16,492 bases of DNA from DATHCB01 sp035319765 (GTDB lineage: Archaea; Thermoproteota; Bathyarchaeia; Bathyarchaeales; SOJC01), in the NCBI GenBank assembly GCA_035319765.1, contig DATHCB010000023.1, positions 1-16,492 of the forward strand. Reading direction: 5' to 3'. The notes below the pieces were generated by a model. That model saw only the letters and a program-made list of their open reading frames with translations, had not been told where the DNA came from and made no database searches. Shown in pieces: positions 6,493 through 13,369 of this stretch (positions are counted from its first letter, which is position 1; the number at the start of each line of letters is the position of its first letter). The position numbers and the translations under genes are program-made.

Positions 6493-7188
6493 TCAATGGA
6501 GTTGAATTCTTTTAAGTACCTCGACCAATGGATATCCAATGCCGCATATAGAGATCAACGAACCTATGCCAATACCGATCCACCAAATCCAAAGTTCCAT
6601 TGCAGTAATCACTGCCAGGTACGTACCTACGACAAATGTGACTACTAAAGTAGCAGCCAAGCAACCAAGAAAGCGATTTAGTTTATCCTTTCCTTCCAAA
6701 CGTGAAGCAGCCCAAACCGCTGCCACCAAAAATCCAATTAGTAGCACACTGCTGAAAACGCTGTTAAGACGAGTCCATCCAACATCAGAAAACCAAGGAC
6801 CCGTAAAGAGCATCCCGCTCCGAGTAATCCATGCGAAAATCGTTAAGCCGGCCAACAACGTTCCAAGAGTAAACGCTAGGCTCAGATCAGGGGTCCTTTG
6901 CGGTTTCAAGAGCCCTATGCGCCAAGCTGCCAAGCTTGCACAAAAATTCGCAAAAGCGCCCAAGGTTACATCTGTTATTACACTTGGCAACGGGCTTACC
7001 ACGTTGCTGATCACACAGCCGATAGTGACACCGGCCACGACGGGCCAGCCGAAGACTATGGACAGTGGAATCAAAGCGTCTGCTATTCTAACCTGAACCA
7101 GCTGAAAACTTATCCCAGCGAGGGCGATAACGAGCGTAGCGTAAAGTGCTGCAAAAATAGCGATCAACGCTAGGTTCTTAGTAATCAC
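6493..7188 (-). CDS. QueT-family ECF transporter substrate-binding (S) subunit
   Basis: 231 residues with about six hydrophobic helices. The N-terminal half (NLALIAIFAALYATLVIALA, then ISFQLVQVRIADALIPL, then GCVISNVVSPLPSVITDVTLGA) fits the QueT pattern, including the Arg-rich VQVRIADAL loop and the N-x-x-SP motif. QueT proteins are ECF transporter S subunits linked in bacteria to uptake of queuosine precursors, often under preQ1 riboswitches (established knowledge). Here uptake of preQ0 or another 7-deazaguanine is an inference, supported by tgtA nearby. The C-terminal 90 residues carry two more helices and a Trp-rich segment, longer than the bacterial core. Start: GTG at 7188, because GGAGGT (7200-7195) stands 6 nt before it. 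The frame stays open upstream to 7383, but that stretch covers the structured leader and is not protein-like. No ECF ATPase or T subunit is in the window. Confidence 0.75.
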   Translation of the reverse strand: MITKNLALIAIFAALYATLVIALAGISFQLVQVRIADALIPLSIVFGWPVVAGVTIGCVISNVVSPLPSVITDVTLGAFANFCASLAAWRIGLLKPQRTPDLSLAFTLGTLLAGLTIFAWITRSGMLFTGPWFSDVGWTRLNSVFSSVLLIGFLVAAVWAASRLEGKDKLNRFLGCLAATLVVTFVVGTYLAVITAMELWIWWIGIGIGSLISICGIGYPLVEVLKRIQLH

Positions 7189-7189
7189 T

Positions 7190-7270
7190 TTTCCACCTCC
7201 GCACACCCGGGATTTATAACTTTCAAGGCGGAACGGGTGGGAGGTAGCCCACTCACCCGCCTCACCCGTG
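7190..7270 (-). promoter_or_regulatory. Structured leader of the QueT-like gene, candidate riboswitch
   Basis: Read on the minus strand, GGCGG (7261-7257) pairs with CCGCC (7231-7227) around an inner stem GTGGG (7252-7248) with CCCAC (7241-7237). The loop side contains CTACCTCC (7247-7240), which pairs over 8 positions (one G-U) with GGAGGTGG (7200-7193), the ribosome binding site. ACGGGTG (7269-7263) can instead pair with CACCCGT (7239-7233), which excludes the inner hairpin and frees the anti-Shine-Dalgarno segment. This is the logic of a translational switch. Against it, a TATA-like GTTATAAATC (7220-7211) lies between hairpin and start; if that is the promoter, the hairpin is not transcribed with this gene. 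Confidence 0.4.
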
Positions 7271-7465
7271 CATCTGTTCATTACGACTATTAAAGATATT
7301 GGATGTCCAACAGAAGCATGAAGTTTCGATTTTTCAATCCTTCTGGTCATAATTTTTTTCGTCAGTTGACCATGTCGACTCATAAAATTGAAGCTTAATG
7401 TTACCTAGACGATCGAAAATGATTTAGATGGGGGCAACCAGAGCCATCGTGGGACTGTCGGAGGA

Positions 7466-7618
7466 ATGAGAACGGCAAAGACGACCACGCTGCCATGCGG
7501 ATGCAAGTACCAAGACAGCGGCTTCCTAGTAGTGCGCATTCACGAGTGTGAATATCACAAGAAACAGCGGACAAAGAAACGCCCGTACCGTCCAAAAGCT
7601 GAATGCGTTAGACCTTAG
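7466..7618 (+). CDS. Tiny Cys/His-rich putative zinc-binding protein
   Basis: 50 residues, MRTAKTTTLPCGCKYQDSGF then LVVRIHECEYHKK and a basic tail. C11-x-C13 and H26-x-C28-x2-H31 make a plausible single zinc site, in the style of small archaeal PCGC...H-x-C-x2-H proteins. A second half of mostly Lys/Arg (KKQRTKKRPYRPK) suggests nucleic acid binding. GGAGG sits one base before the ATG, closer than usual; no other in-frame start exists upstream before a stop at 7406. No partner gene lies close on the same strand. I do not know its function. It could be a chance frame, but the clustering of ligands argues otherwise. Confidence 0.5.
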   Translation: MRTAKTTTLPCGCKYQDSGFLVVRIHECEYHKKQRTKKRPYRPKAECVRP

Positions 7619-7900
7619 GGTCACGGTCTTGATAAAGGCTTAATCGCCGCAGTGTGATTCTACTATGGAGCGTTCACGTTCGACGGTCGCAATCATAAAT
7701 GAAAAGCGATCCGCTTTCAATCGTGCGTCATCTTTTTCGAGCAGATCTAACTGCATAGGCTTTACGCCGCGGACCAGAAAAGAATTATGGCAGTCCAGGA
7801 ACCCTGACGCTAATGGCATGGGCAAATGAGGTAGGCATAGAGGGTATCAGTGCTGAAAGACAAAGAAAAAAGGGAAGCTGATGCGCGGTTGTAACCGTTT
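7619..7900. other. Intergenic region, nothing firmly supported
   Basis: 282 bp between the tiny zinc-protein gene and the peptidase stop. A 54-codon plus-strand frame (start near 7664) and a 61-codon minus-strand frame overlap each other; neither resembles a known family or has a clear ribosome binding site. The right end holds the peptidase T-tract. Confidence 0.4.
7862..7871 (-). terminator. T-tract terminator after the S53 peptidase
   Basis: On the minus strand CCCTTTTTTCTTTGTCTTTC follows the stop codon by about 30 nt; the tract TTTTTTCTTT matches the one after eS26. Confidence 0.45.
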
Positions 7901-9352
7901 CTACCATCCTTTCATCAGCGGAACCAAATATGCAGCGTTAGGGCTGCCTATGCCCGTGGGCGCGTCCCATCCTCTTGTGGCTTCGTAGCCTGTTACGTTG
8001 TAGCCGGTTGGATACGTGTTGTCGCCCTTTGTTATGTCGTGGAAAGCACCTGAAAGGTATGCAGTTCCGCTGAAATACAATCCGTAGAGGCTCGGGTTGA
8101 TGAATCCTAGCCTGTGACCTGCATACTGGCCTGCGATGGCGGTCAAAGCAGACCAGAACGGTGACCCTGCACTCGTCCCTCCAATGATGTAGAAGATCGG
8201 AGATCCAGGGGTTTGAACACTCCAAGGTACAGCACCCAAGCCACCGTATACTCCGCTGTCAAATGAGACGTCCGATACGCATCGTCTTGTTGCTCGGACC
8301 GTGGTACCATTTGTGTAGGTTAAGGCTATTCCCTGCTGCCAATAAGGCAATGTAAAGAACGAACTCATGGCCCCGCCTGTCGTGACAATGTCAAAGGGAG
8401 ATGGATACCCATCGGCAACCATTGCTTCGTAATCGTTTCCAGCAATCTCATAGAAGTAGCTGAGACCGGTGTAGCTTCCATTGTTCCATTCGCCCGCTCC
8501 TTCATTATAACCGTTAGTGCAGTGCATGAAGAGGTTGGTTCCTCCGACAGCAGTGACGTAGGGATCTGATGCTGGGAACGATGGGTTATCGTATGGTCCG
8601 AAGTTTGCTGCGCCAATGTCTCCAGCTGAGGCGAACACAGTTATCTGCGCTTGGGCAGCTGACATGTAGATACTATTACCCTCCAGCATAACGGCGATTC
8701 CGCTGGGACCAGTTAACTCATATTCCGGTGCCCCCCAGCTCTGGGAAATCGCGCATCCCAAGTGGTTGAAGATGGCATAGTTCACAGCATAGTCTAAGGG
8801 GCCAAAATTGTCGTTTGGAGCGATGACCAAAGCGATGTTTGCTCCAGGAGCAATCGCATGAACCATGTCAACGTCAAGCGTCACCTCGAGGCTCCAACCG
8901 AGCTCGTCGCTATTACTCGCGTTGAACACTGGCTTTCCTTGAGGATAGTAGATGCGTAAATGACTTTCCACCGCGCTTAACGTCGTCCAAGGCAGGTTAG
9001 CTCCGGCGTATTGATTTTGCCATTGAATAAAACTCAGCAAGTCACTGTAGATGGTCGGGCTTCCAAACGCGTCGACGATAACCACTGTTTGACCTGCCCC
9101 ATTGTATCCGGCTGCATAGAGCGGGTCCAGACCGTAAGCTCTCTGAAGCTCAGTGACAGTGTTGTACAAAAAGCCAGATGCGTAGGAAGCGGGGTTGACA
9201 GTAACCAGTGAAGCATGGTAACAAATTACTCTGCTATCGAATAGGGCTACGAGATCCTTAGTTACGCTTGTTGCGCCTGCAAACGGCATTACAAGGGCGA
9301 AAAGCATTAGACAAGCTAGAAAGGCTACGCTAGTGGCATGTTGTCTTTTCAA
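7901..9352 (-). CDS. Secreted S53-family (sedolisin/kumamolisin-like) serine peptidase
   Basis: 483 residues. An N-terminal signal peptide (ATSVAFLACLMLFALVMPFA) is followed by only about 45 residues before the catalytic domain begins at YGLDPLYAAGYNGAGQTVVI. The S53 triad is visible: Glu156 and Asp160 in WSLEVTLDVDM, and Ser394 in GGTSAGSPFWSAL. The oxyanion Asp245 is in SAGDIGA. The calcium site at the end is present (FHDITKGDN and GYEATRGWDAPTGIGSPN). S53 enzymes are subtilisin-fold endopeptidases, mostly acid-active and secreted. The usual 170-200-residue activation prodomain is missing, which is unusual. There is no C-terminal anchor, so the enzyme is probably released. Start: TTG at 9352, with GGAGG 7 nt before it (9364-9360); the frame also opens from TTG near 9388 without a ribosome site. 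TATA-like sequence lies around 9391-9404. Confidence 0.9.
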   Translation of the reverse strand: MKRQHATSVAFLACLMLFALVMPFAGATSVTKDLVALFDSRVICYHASLVTVNPASYASGFLYNTVTELQRAYGLDPLYAAGYNGAGQTVVIVDAFGSPTIYSDLLSFIQWQNQYAGANLPWTTLSAVESHLRIYYPQGKPVFNASNSDELGWSLEVTLDVDMVHAIAPGANIALVIAPNDNFGPLDYAVNYAIFNHLGCAISQSWGAPEYELTGPSGIAVMLEGNSIYMSAAQAQITVFASAGDIGAANFGPYDNPSFPASDPYVTAVGGTNLFMHCTNGYNEGAGEWNNGSYTGLSYFYEIAGNDYEAMVADGYPSPFDIVTTGGAMSSFFTLPYWQQGIALTYTNGTTVRATRRCVSDVSFDSGVYGGLGAVPWSVQTPGSPIFYIIGGTSAGSPFWSALTAIAGQYAGHRLGFINPSLYGLYFSGTAYLSGAFHDITKGDNTYPTGYNVTGYEATRGWDAPTGIGSPNAAYLVPLMKGW

Positions 9353-9462
9353 GTTTTTTCCTCCACTATGCGCTTTACTATGGATCAATCTAATAAGTCT
9401 TATAGAAAAAAGGTTCTAGACCCGAAAGCTTCGCGCGAGAATAAAAGACACGTTATTGTTTC

Positions 9463-9726
9463 TTATCGGAAGTTTTCGAATTCGGGTTGTGCCAATTTGG
9501 CGCGCCCACTCGCACCTTGGTTCCCTCGCATCCCCAATCGAGATATCTTTTTCAGGGAGAACTAGATCGGCGAATTCTTTGGTCATCTTCAAGATGCTGC
9601 CTGGCTCACATCGTCTTTCACTATCAACTCGAAATCGCGGAAAAACTGCTCTGCCAAACTCCGTAAAGTACGTCCAAGATACTTTTCCGTATTAAGAGTC
9701 GGAATTATCGCGGATATTCTTGTCAT
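9463..9726 (-). pseudogene. Decayed family 2 glycosyltransferase gene with two frameshifts
   Basis: From ATG at 9726 the minus strand reads MTRISAIIPTLNTEKYLGRT and LRSLAEQFFRDFELIVKDD, a textbook GT-A start. The frame then reaches TGA at 9589. In a second frame, overlapping from about 9600, it continues LKMTKEFADLVLPEKDISIGDAR, the next conserved stretch of such enzymes. A third frame from about 9525 gives ARNQGASGRAKLA, matching the ARNxGA motif, and ends at a stop near 9465. Order and spacing of the three blocks fit one ancestral gene, so two indels plus loss of the 3' part, including the DxD region, are inferred. The divergent partner of this fragment is absent. Sequencing or assembly error could cause single indels but not the missing C-terminal two thirds. 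Confidence 0.7.
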
Positions 9727-10044
9727 CCAAAAGAAGAAATCTCTCAAAGGCTCTTGACTCTTACCGCTTTTCAGACAAAATATGGATAATAAGTGAACCA
9801 GCATCGAGCCAGCACCGCTGGATCATACACTAGAGCCATCGATATGTTGAGAGCACATAGATGAAGCACTTAGACAGCACGACGGAGGCGTCAAAAAGAA
9901 GGAGTCAAAAAAGAATGATGAAAAACGGCGCCACCAAAGCTCAAACTAGCAGAGTATTTGGGAACTCAACATCACGTCATAAAATGTCCAAACAAAACAT
10001 CTATATCTCTTTGCCAAGGAGAAGGTACAGCGAGGCAGCTGAAG
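9727..10044. other. Intergenic region with a possible asparagine-synthase-like remnant
   Basis: 318 bp upstream of the peroxiredoxin. In the peroxiredoxin frame, codons before the chosen start (about 9929-9980) read KLKLAEYLGTQHHVIKC, resembling the AxYLGTxHH motif of asparagine synthetases. Upstream, in another frame, HLDSTTEA at about 9867 resembles the nearby GGLDS motif. This is short and may be coincidence. No intact gene is visible, and the longest frames lack start signals. Confidence 0.3.
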
Positions 10045-10524
10045 ATGGAGAGAAAAATAAAAGTGGGCGACAGGGCTCCAGATTTCGTTCTCAGTGGTAC
10101 TGACCTAAAACCGCGAAGACTCTCGGATTTCTTAAAACAAACTGTGGTGTTAGCGTTCTTCCCGGGTGCATTTACATCAGTTTGTACGAAGGAAATGTGC
10201 ACTTTCAGAGATTCTCTTGCTAGGCTAAACAACTTGAAAGCGCAGGTTGTAGGCATTAGTGTGAATGACCCATTCTCAAATAAGGCGTTCGCGGAGAAAA
10301 ACATGCTAACGTTTCCACTGTTATGTGACTACAACCGTGAAGCAGTGAGACTCTTCGGCGTTGAACTGCCTGACTTCGCTGGACTCAAGGGATACGTGGC
10401 CGCAAAACGTTCGGTGTTTATCATTGACAAGCAGGATACTGTCCGTTACGCTTGGGTCTCAGACAACCCTGGCGTAGAACCCAGTTATCAAGAAATCGAA
10501 GAAATACTTGAACAAATTCGCTAA
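10045..10524 (+). CDS. Peroxiredoxin (thiol peroxidase, BCP/AhpE-like)
   Basis: 159 residues. The thioredoxin-fold domain starts with KVGDRAPDFVLSGTD. The active-site motif P40-x3-T44-x2-C47 (FFPGAFTSVCTKEMC) holds the peroxidatic Cys47; Cys52, five residues later, is placed as the resolving cysteine of BCP/PrxQ-type enzymes. It reduces hydrogen peroxide and organic peroxides in the cytosol using a thioredoxin- or glutaredoxin-like donor. Start: ATG at 10045, with GAGG about 8 nt upstream. The frame is open further up to 9958, but that extension has no ribosome site and contains the possible remnant of another gene. The next gene, lactate dehydrogenase, begins 143 bp later on the same strand. 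Confidence 0.9.
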   Translation: MERKIKVGDRAPDFVLSGTDLKPRRLSDFLKQTVVLAFFPGAFTSVCTKEMCTFRDSLARLNNLKAQVVGISVNDPFSNKAFAEKNMLTFPLLCDYNREAVRLFGVELPDFAGLKGYVAAKRSVFIIDKQDTVRYAWVSDNPGVEPSYQEIEEILEQIR

Positions 10525-10667
10525 GCAACACGTTTTGCTCGAACCTTTCACTTCTCTACTAGCAGGGGAACGATAATTAGAAAGCCAAAGAGAATGTCCA
10601 TATGAATTGCCAAGTTCTGAAAAAGCATAATTCTGAGTGATAAGCAAAGCGTTAGCAGGCGTTTAGC

Positions 10668-11624
10668 TTGAACGCAAGAACCGAGAAAAGTTCAAAAATA
10701 GCCATTGTGGGCGCAGGATTTGTCGGTACCACGTTCGCGTATTCGCTGCTTATTCACGGGTTAGCTTCGCAAATCGTAATCATCGACCTCAACAAGGACC
10801 GGGCCGAGGGAGAGACCATGGACCTAAATCACGGGGTGCCCTTTGCGCAGCCAGTCAAAATCTGGTCGGGAGAGTACTCCGACTGTAAAGATGCTGACGT
10901 GGTGGTCATAGCGGTTGACAAAGGGCAGAGAATTGAGCAGTCCCGCTTGGAGTTGGCGGAAGGAAACTTCGAGATAATGAAGCAGATAGTTCCCAATGTA
11001 ACCGAGTATAATAAGGAAGGCATTCTGCTAGTCGTAACTAACCCTTTGGACGTTATGACGTATGCGGCTTTAAAGCTATCAGGCTTCCCAAAAGATAGGG
11101 TGTTCGGTTCGGGGACAATCCTGGATACCGCGAGGCTTCGCTACTTACTTGGTGAATATCTGCGAGTCGATCCACGAAACGTTCATGCATACATAATAGG
11201 CGAGCATGGCGATAGCGAAGTGCCGATTTGGAGTCTCGCCAACGTCGCTGGAATGCGTCTTAAAGATTATTGTCCCATGTTCGAGATTCCATACGACCCC
11301 GAACACCTCAACGATTTATTCCTGAAGGTCAGAAATGCCGGAGTTGAAATCATAAGACTAAAGGGCAGGACAAACTACGCCGTAGCCCTTGGACTGACAA
11401 AAATCGTGGAAAGCATACTTCGCGACGAGAATGCTGTCGTAACGGTTTCGACCTTTCTTGAAGATTACCATGGCGTTCGCGACATTTGCTTAAGTGTTCC
11501 AGTGATTCTCAACCGTAGCGGCGTAAAAGAAATAATAAAACTTCCACTTAATGAGCAGGAAATCAAGGATTTCCAGAAATCAGCTGCGATCGTTAAGAAA
11601 GTTGCAAATTCGCTGAAGTTCTGA
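10668..11624 (+). CDS. ldh: L-lactate dehydrogenase-like NAD-dependent 2-hydroxyacid dehydrogenase
   Basis: 318 residues, full length for the LDH/MDH family. The Rossmann motif GAGFVG is at 15-20 and the NAD-selective Asp40 ends the second strand (IVIIDLN). Catalytic residues are visible: Arg93 (QSRLEL), Asn125 (VTNPLDVM), Asp153 and Arg156 (LDTARLR), and His180 (GEHGDSEVP). The specificity position in the mobile loop is Gln87, as in lactate dehydrogenases, whereas malate dehydrogenases have Arg; hence lactate/pyruvate is the preferred call. The loop reads DKGQRIEQSR, lacking the usual Pro-Gly, so activity on lactate should not be assumed. The start is TTG at 10668, with AGG about 8-10 nt upstream. 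A TATA-like GCATAATTC lies about 40 nt upstream. Confidence 0.88.
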   Translation: MNARTEKSSKIAIVGAGFVGTTFAYSLLIHGLASQIVIIDLNKDRAEGETMDLNHGVPFAQPVKIWSGEYSDCKDADVVVIAVDKGQRIEQSRLELAEGNFEIMKQIVPNVTEYNKEGILLVVTNPLDVMTYAALKLSGFPKDRVFGSGTILDTARLRYLLGEYLRVDPRNVHAYIIGEHGDSEVPIWSLANVAGMRLKDYCPMFEIPYDPEHLNDLFLKVRNAGVEIIRLKGRTNYAVALGLTKIVESILRDENAVVTVSTFLEDYHGVRDICLSVPVILNRSGVKEIIKLPLNEQEIKDFQKSAAIVKKVANSLKF

Positions 11625-11651
11625 AACTGATATGCAGCATCTGAAGAAAAA

Positions 11652-11661
11652 AACTTAAAGT
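11652..11661 (+). promoter_or_regulatory. TATA box of the flavoprotein gene
   Basis: AACTTAAAGT starts about 32-34 nt before the ATG at 11686. Initiation about 25 nt downstream gives a leaderless or nearly leaderless message, consistent with the lack of any ribosome binding site before this ATG. Confidence 0.55.
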
Positions 11662-11685
11662 GTCAAAAAGCCCAAACACAGAATT

Positions 11686-12249
11686 ATGAGCAAGACGATA
11701 ACGATTTTCGGTTTTGCAGGCAGCCTGCGAAAGAAATCATTCAACAAATCATTGCTCCGCGCAGCAGTAGAGTTATGTCCAAAGGACGCGAAGATCGAAC
11801 TATTCGACCTGGAAGGTATTCCGCCGTTCAATCAGGACCTTGAAAGTCAACCATCAGAAAGAGTAAGAGAATTCAAGAAGGGAATCAGAACGGCGGACGC
11901 GATTCTCATCGCAACGCCCGAGTACAACTATTCGATACCAGGTGTTCTGAAAAACGCGATTGACTGCGCCTCTAGACCTTATGGCGACAATTCCCTTGAG
12001 GGAAAACCAGTAGCCGTAATGGGGGCATCCATAGGAATAATAGGAACTGCTAGAGCTCAGTATCATCTAAGGCAGTGCTTCGTTTTTTTAAATATGTATC
12101 CCTTGAATAGACCTGAGGTTATGGTGACTTTCGCGCCTGAGAAATTCGACGAAAATGGCATCCTGAAAGATGAGCGAGTCAAAAAAAACGTAGCGGACAT
12201 GCTCACGGCTCTGGTGGCATGGACTCGAAAACTGAAGGAGAGTAGCTAG
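11686..12249 (+). CDS. NADPH-dependent FMN reductase-like flavoprotein
   Basis: 187 residues, the normal length for the FMN_red family. The FMN phosphate-binding loop GSLRKKSFN is at 12-20, and the second family motif ATPEYNYSIPGVLKNAID at about 76-93 holds the flavin ring. A further Gly-rich segment GASIGIIGTARAQYHLR is conserved in quinone, azo and chromate reductases of this group. It is a soluble flavodoxin-fold enzyme that passes electrons from NAD(P)H to quinones or other acceptors; the natural substrate cannot be told. It has its own promoter 62 bp after the lactate dehydrogenase, and the neighbouring peroxiredoxin hints at an oxidative-stress setting. It is convergent with the HtrA protease; a short T-run (AATTTTTGT) near 12321 may terminate it. 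Confidence 0.9.
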   Translation: MSKTITIFGFAGSLRKKSFNKSLLRAAVELCPKDAKIELFDLEGIPPFNQDLESQPSERVREFKKGIRTADAILIATPEYNYSIPGVLKNAIDCASRPYGDNSLEGKPVAVMGASIGIIGTARAQYHLRQCFVFLNMYPLNRPEVMVTFAPEKFDENGILKDERVKKNVADMLTALVAWTRKLKESS

Positions 12250-12360
12250 TCTGCCTTCTTCAAATCGGTATTAGGGGGAGATAAACTCAATCCTCTGCTT
12301 CATAATCAATTAGTGTCCATAATTTTTGTATATGCGTATGGCCGTTGATTCCCGTTCATT

Positions 12361-13320
12361 CTAAGGCATCTGCCTTAGAGTGACCTCCAGGCTGTGCTCT
12401 CGACCATTTCGGAACACGATGATTCCCGTTTTTTCTCCGATTTTTCTCTTATGAATCTCCTTCAGCAGGTCTTCGATGTGATATACGGCCGTGTTCCCAA
12501 CTTTCAGTATTATGTCTCCGACGACAAAGCCCGCGTGCTTTGCAGGGCTGTCATCCATTATTTTCGTTACAAGAACACCTTGGTCAACTGCCAAGTTGTA
12601 GTACCGAGATATCTCTTCCGTGAGGCTAAGGCCCGTTATTCCAAGCCAAGGTCTTGCGGAGATACCCTTTGTCATCACTTCGCTCGAACATTCTTTGGCA
12701 GAGTTTATCGGAATGGCGAATCCTATGCCCTGTGCGAAGGGAACTATTGCGGTGTTTATTGCAATGACTTTTCCGTCCAAATCTACAAGTGGTCCGCCAC
12801 TGTTTCCAGGGTTTATCGCTGCATCAGTTTGCACAAGGTTTTCCAGTAAGCCCCGGTCTGACTCTATCGTTCTCTTAACAGCGCTAATCACACCTGAAGT
12901 AACGCTCGGGCCGCCTGCAAGCCCGAAGGGATTTCCAATTGCATACACTCTTTGGCCAACTCTCAGGTTGTCTGAGTTGCCCATTTCGGCCGCCGTGAGG
13001 TTCTTCTTTTCCACCTTTATGACTGCCGTGTCGTGGGTTGTGCAGGTGCCTTCTATTTTTCCCTTCAATACTTCACCATTCCAAAGTGTTACAGAGATTC
13101 TTTCAGCGTCCTGAACCACGTGATTGTTGGTCAACACGTAACCATCAGTGTCTATTATGGTACCTGACCCTACCCCCTGCAAAGGTACAACTTGATAAAA
13201 CATGCTGTACACGAGTCTAGTCGTGCTGATGTTAACGACGCTCTTGCTAACCTTCTCCAGAATATCTAGCACGGCCTTCTCATCGTACGAAGACAAGCTT
13301 TCACCCTCGTAAAATTGCAC
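12361..13320 (-). CDS. HtrA/Deg-type serine protease with one PDZ domain, no signal peptide
   Basis: 319 residues. The trypsin-like domain (about 15-215) has the full triad: His67 (TNNHVV), Asp97 (HDTAVI) and Ser174 (GNSGGP). A single PDZ domain follows at about 222-315, with the carboxylate-binding region near ARPWLGITG and the typical SPAKHAGFVVGDIILKVG. Bacterial DegP/DegS proteins are exported or membrane-anchored, but this protein starts MQFYEGESLSSYDEK with no hydrophobic segment, so it should act in the cytosol as a quality-control protease. Start: GTG at 13320; no ribosome site is seen, but a TATA-like GATTAAATC lies about 24 nt upstream (13348-13340), which fits leaderless transcription. 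It runs on the same strand as the acetyltransferase and tgtA, 49 bp downstream of the former, but likely from its own promoter. Confidence 0.92.
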   Translation of the reverse strand: MQFYEGESLSSYDEKAVLDILEKVSKSVVNISTTRLVYSMFYQVVPLQGVGSGTIIDTDGYVLTNNHVVQDAERISVTLWNGEVLKGKIEGTCTTHDTAVIKVEKKNLTAAEMGNSDNLRVGQRVYAIGNPFGLAGGPSVTSGVISAVKRTIESDRGLLENLVQTDAAINPGNSGGPLVDLDGKVIAINTAIVPFAQGIGFAIPINSAKECSSEVMTKGISARPWLGITGLSLTEEISRYYNLAVDQGVLVTKIMDDSPAKHAGFVVGDIILKVGNTAVYHIEDLLKEIHKRKIGEKTGIIVFRNGREHSLEVTLRQMP

Positions 13321-13337
13321 AATTCTTGACCGCGCAA

Positions 13338-13348
13338 AGATTTAATCG
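13338..13348 (-). promoter_or_regulatory. TATA box of the HtrA gene
   Basis: On the minus strand CGATTAAATCT lies about 18-28 nt upstream of the GTG start at 13320. The spacing puts the transcription start at or next to the start codon. Confidence 0.5.
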
Positions 13349-13369
13349 TTTTCTATATTGTATACGCCA

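Noticed and set aside
7189..7383. In-frame 65-codon N-terminal extension of the QueT-like protein
   Set aside because: The first membrane helix and a strong ribosome site at the GTG of 7188 define the start; the extension spans strongly base-paired sequence and is not protein-like.
7640..7825. Overlapping plus-strand (54-codon) and minus-strand (61-codon) frames
   Set aside because: They lie on opposite strands of the same sequence, and neither has start signals or similarity I can recognise.
9958..10044. Upstream extension of the peroxiredoxin by 29 residues
   Set aside because: Peroxiredoxins of this family start right before the KVGDRAPDF motif, and GAGG precedes the ATG at 10045.
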